Source: Polaromonas sp.
GTDB taxonomy: Bacteria; Pseudomonadota; Gammaproteobacteria; Burkholderiales; Burkholderiaceae_C
Direction: 5' to 3'
Assembly (NCBI RefSeq): GCF_012927455.1
Contig: NZ_JABBPE010000004.1
Span: 92,218 to 156,217, forward strand
Length of the DNA stretch: 64,000 nucleotides
The notes beneath the pieces are model-generated. The model saw nothing but the letters and a program-made list of their open reading frames with translations, was not told the origin of the DNA and made no database searches. Shown piece by piece: positions 61,381 to 64,000 of the stretch; within the stretch, counting starts at the first letter, position 1; each line of letters begins with the position of its first letter. The position numbers were made by a program, and so were the translations under genes.

Positions 61381-63048
61381 TTAACGCAGCAGCGACAACA
61401 CGCCTTGCGTCGACTGGTTGGCCTGGGCCAAGACAGAGGTACCAGCCTGTTGCAGGATGTTCGCGCGCGTCATGTTCGACACCTCAGTCGCGTAGTCTGC
61501 GTCTTCAATGCGTGAGCGTGAAGAAGTCAGGTTGGTAATGGTGGTGCCAAGGTTGGAGATCACCGAGTCAAAACGGTTTTGCACCGCACCGAGTGCGCCG
61601 CGCAGTTTGTCCACTTTTGACAGGGCTGCGTCCAGAGCTTTCAGTGGATCAGCAGTTGCCGTGGCATTGCTGACAGCCTTCGTGGTGAGCTTGCCTGCGT
61701 TGGCGTAAATCGTTTCAGCGAATGCGTTCGTGACGCTGCCATTGCTGTTTGCGAAAAGTGTCTCAGCAGTATTGGCCGTCAACTTGCCGTTGAGATCAAT
61801 ATTTGCGGTTGCTCCACCAGTAGTCATTGTCACTGCACCAGTGGTGACGGCAACCGAGTAGTTATCAGCTGTGCTAGCACTAGAGCCGTCTTGATCAACG
61901 GTGTATGCAAGTCCATTGACCTTTGACTGCAGTGCAGCATCCGTGATCTTGTCGTTGGTGACGTTAAACGCATTGCTAGCAGCAGCTGTATAGAGCGTTC
62001 CGGTAGCGCCGCCAATTCTGATGGTGTCAGCGACCTGCATACCTTTTGCTGCGTCTGTCAGGTCCGCGAGCGTGGCAAGCGTTGAAGCAGAGCCGGTCTT
62101 AGTCAAATTCTTGGTGGCATCAAGGTAAAGTAAAGAGCCGTCGTTCGCATCGGTAATTGCACCGGCGCTGTCAATTTTTACGTCTTGGCTTTTTGAGCCA
62201 ATCGTCACAGTTGCTGTAATGCTTCCGCCAGCAGCTGGTTTCAGCGATGCAATCGAGTTGGCGTTCGAACGACCAGTCTCGTCAAAGCTGAAGTTGCTAT
62301 TTGCCGTGCTTTTTGTGTAAGTAATGGAAGCGGCAGTCGCAACAACCTTGCCACCGTTGGCAATGCCGGCAAACACATCGCTGCCTTTTGCCGCATCAGC
62401 AGCGCCATAGCTACGGGTATAGGTTTGTGTGCCATTGGCGCTGACTCCACCAGATTTTCCGAAGCCGCTTACGGCCAAATCGGTAGCACTTGCGGCTGTG
62501 TTTTTCGTACCTGTGCCGTCCACGTTAAAGCCGGTCAAACCCAGCGTTTTGGCACTGATTTCTTGCAGATCAATATCGATCTTCTCGCCGTCATTGGCAC
62601 CAACTTGCACAGTCAGCTTGCCGGCCGATGAGGAAAGAACCTTGACGCCGTTGAAGTCGGTCTGCTGCGAAGTACGGTCGATTTCTTGCAGACGCTGGGT
62701 AATTTCAGCCTGGATTGAAGACTTGTCAGCATCGGAATTGCTGCCGTTGGCCGATTGCACGGCCAGTTCACGAATGCGCTGCAGGTTGGTGTTGACTTCG
62801 CCCAATGCGCCTTCAGTGGTTTGCGCAAGCGAGATGCCGTCGTTGGCGTTGCGCGAAGCTTGCGTCAGGCCCTTGATGTTGGCGGTGAAGCGGTTGGCAA
62901 TCGCCTGGCCGGCAGCGTCGTCCTTGGCGCTGTTGATGCGCATGCCGGAAGACAGGCGCTGGATCGCGGTATTCAGCGCGCCCTGCGATTTGTTCAAGTT
63001 GTTCTGCGTGAGCAACGAGAGCGAGTTGGTGTTGATGACTTGGCCCAT
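61381..63048 (-). CDS. fliC: Flagellin
   Basis: MGQVINTNSLSLLTQNNLNKSQGALNTAIQRLSSGMRINSAKDDAAGQAIANRF and C-terminal ANILQQAGTSVLAQANQSTQGVLSLLR. Confidence 0.97.
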   Translation of the reverse strand: MGQVINTNSLSLLTQNNLNKSQGALNTAIQRLSSGMRINSAKDDAAGQAIANRFTANIKGLTQASRNANDGISLAQTTEGALGEVNTNLQRIRELAVQSANGSNSDADKSSIQAEITQRLQEIDRTSQQTDFNGVKVLSSSAGKLTVQVGANDGEKIDIDLQEISAKTLGLTGFNVDGTGTKNTAASATDLAVSGFGKSGGVSANGTQTYTRSYGAADAAKGSDVFAGIANGGKVVATAASITYTKSTANSNFSFDETGRSNANSIASLKPAAGGSITATVTIGSKSQDVKIDSAGAITDANDGSLLYLDATKNLTKTGSASTLATLADLTDAAKGMQVADTIRIGGATGTLYTAAASNAFNVTNDKITDAALQSKVNGLAYTVDQDGSSASTADNYSVAVTTGAVTMTTGGATANIDLNGKLTANTAETLFANSNGSVTNAFAETIYANAGKLTTKAVSNATATADPLKALDAALSKVDKLRGALGAVQNRFDSVISNLGTTITNLTSSRSRIEDADYATEVSNMTRANILQQAGTSVLAQANQSTQGVLSLLR

Positions 63049-63145
63049 GGTATGGCTCCTGTGTACTAAGGTTGAAGGACTCGGCTAACTTGCCGTCACG
63101 CTGGCCTTGTCTGTTGGAACAGTCTGCAAGCCACCGTTATTTAAG

Positions 63146-63173
63146 TTATCGGCCGGATGTATCAAAACCTTTA
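63146..63173 (-). promoter_or_regulatory. Sigma-28 (FliA) promoter for fliC
   Basis: Minus strand reads TAAAGGTT-N12-GCCGATAA, near the consensus TAAAGTTT-N11-GCCGATAA, ~100 bp upstream of fliC ATG. Confidence 0.85.
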
Positions 63174-63448
63174 GGGTTGTAAGCAGATATTTTTCACTTT
63201 TCGAAGTTCATCTGTTTACTTCAGTTGTTTCATCGACTTCTTTGACTTCGTAGCTTTGCTTTTTTGCCGCCCGGCGAAGACAAGGCCGGCGGAAATCAGG
63301 CTGCGCTCCCGGAGCATTTTTTACAATTTCCAGCATAGCAAGCTAAGCGCTGCTCACATGCCGACAACTGACGGCAAAAATGGGGGCTTTTCTTGCGGTC
63401 CCGGTTGCGGGGTTGCGACTTGGACAGACTCGCTCCAGGAAAAAATAG

Positions 63449-63496
63449 TGCTGCAGCCCAATAGACATGGGCGCAAGCAGCTATTGATAACGTAGC
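63449..63496 (+). repeat. ~48-bp interspersed repeat upstream of fliC
   Basis: tgctgcagcccaatagacatgggcgcaagcagctattgataacgtagc. Confidence 0.8.
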
Positions 63497-63698
63497 AGAT
63501 AGCGCCATATCAACCGGCAGCGCCAGCCCATGTCTCGTTTCGGTCAGGACCGCAAGCGTGGTAACAGACGGCGCGCAACCATGGCGCTCACTGACGTGAA
63601 AGCGAACTTTTTTTTGAGCACGGGCGGGATGTCAGCCAGCGTTCCTAAGTTCACGCAGGCCCTGAAAATTTGGCGCGTTTAGGGTTCGATGGAATACG

Positions 63699-63747
63699 GC
63701 TGCAGGCCAATGACTGCGCACGCTGACAGCTATTGAATTAATAGCGT
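63699..63747 (+). repeat. ~48-bp interspersed repeat, right end of window
   Basis: gctgcaggccaatgactgcgcacgctgacagctattgaattaatagcg. Confidence 0.75.
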
Positions 63748-63913
63748 ATTGGGTTTGCAGGGCTGGGCTGGGCTGGCCGGGGTAGTCCAGCTTTGGCTGG
63801 TTGGGCACCCATTTCGCTGCAGTGCAAAACCCCGAACCCTCCGGGGGCGAGTCATAGCTCGGCGAATTTGGGCTCTGACTCCAAAAACCCGGATCCAGAC
63901 TGCGGGTCGCTTT

Positions 63914-63958
63914 TGGGTGTTCGCATAACTTCGCTTTGCGAAGTTATGCGAACACCCA
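63914..63958. repeat. Perfect inverted repeat, 21-bp arms and TTT loop
   Basis: TGGGTGTTCGCATAACTTCGC-TTT-GCGAAGTTATGCGAACACCCA. Confidence 0.9.
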
Positions 63959-63977
63959 TCACGAGAACTTTGCTTAC

Positions 63978-63999
63978 TTTCTTTGGCGAAGCAAAGAAA
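63978..63999. repeat. Inverted repeat TTTCTTTG-GCGAAG-CAAAGAAA
   Basis: 8-bp perfect arms; similar TTTCTTTG..CAAAGAAA elements are common in Burkholderiales genomes. Confidence 0.7.
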
Positions 64000-64000
64000 A

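Noticed and set aside
63755-63785. Short GGGCT tandem (about three units)
   Set aside because: Too few units in a GC-rich region to be meaningful.
63914-63958. loxP-like recombination site (ATAACTTCG arms)
   Set aside because: Only ~10 bases resemble lox arms, the spacer is 3 bp rather than 8, and no recombinase gene is present.
1-64000. CRISPR array
   Set aside because: Repeats are dispersed and in both orientations; no regular spacer pattern and no cas genes.

Overview
The window is GC-rich and reads as a Comamonadaceae-type betaproteobacterial chromosome (Polaromonas/Rhodoferax-like; inferred from gene content and repeat types, not tested). From left to right it contains: a DUF3108 gene open through the left edge, DUF3567, an SCO-family protein and multicopper oxidase, a decayed histidine-kinase fragment, AbrB-family, ChaN, an omega-aminotransferase, purU, LysR, a receiver protein and a pseudouridine synthase. 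Next come a PQQ-type sugar dehydrogenase, a cytochrome c, a copper nitrite reductase fused to cytochrome c, and a Crp/Fnr regulator. These are followed by a branched-chain ABC transporter operon with two CoA ligases, a decayed metal-resistance island (HupE fragment, frameshifted transmembrane anchor gene, MFS exporter, CsoR/RcnR regulator), a Bug-type SBP, and an aerobic anthranilate/salicylate-CoA type cluster. The right part holds seven tandem MCP genes plus cheW and cheA, then motBA, flhDC, an flhB-like gene, fliK, fliT, fliS, fliD, flaG and fliC. The least ordinary signals are: (1) the MCP array, where very different sensor modules are joined to a nearly identical ~650-bp signalling block with mosaic breakpoints; (2) a ~48-bp interspersed repeat with at least nine copies, some translated in the same frame in unrelated proteins or supplying stop codons; (3) a second GC-rich repeat family, two copies of which appear to lie in frame inside the monooxygenase/reductase gene; (4) candidate regulatory palindromes (RcnR-like G6 operator, FNR-type box near flhDC, perfect palindrome upstream of the nitrite reductase) and a perfect 21-bp-arm hairpin near the right edge. 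No CRISPR array, tRNA, rRNA or transposase was recognised.
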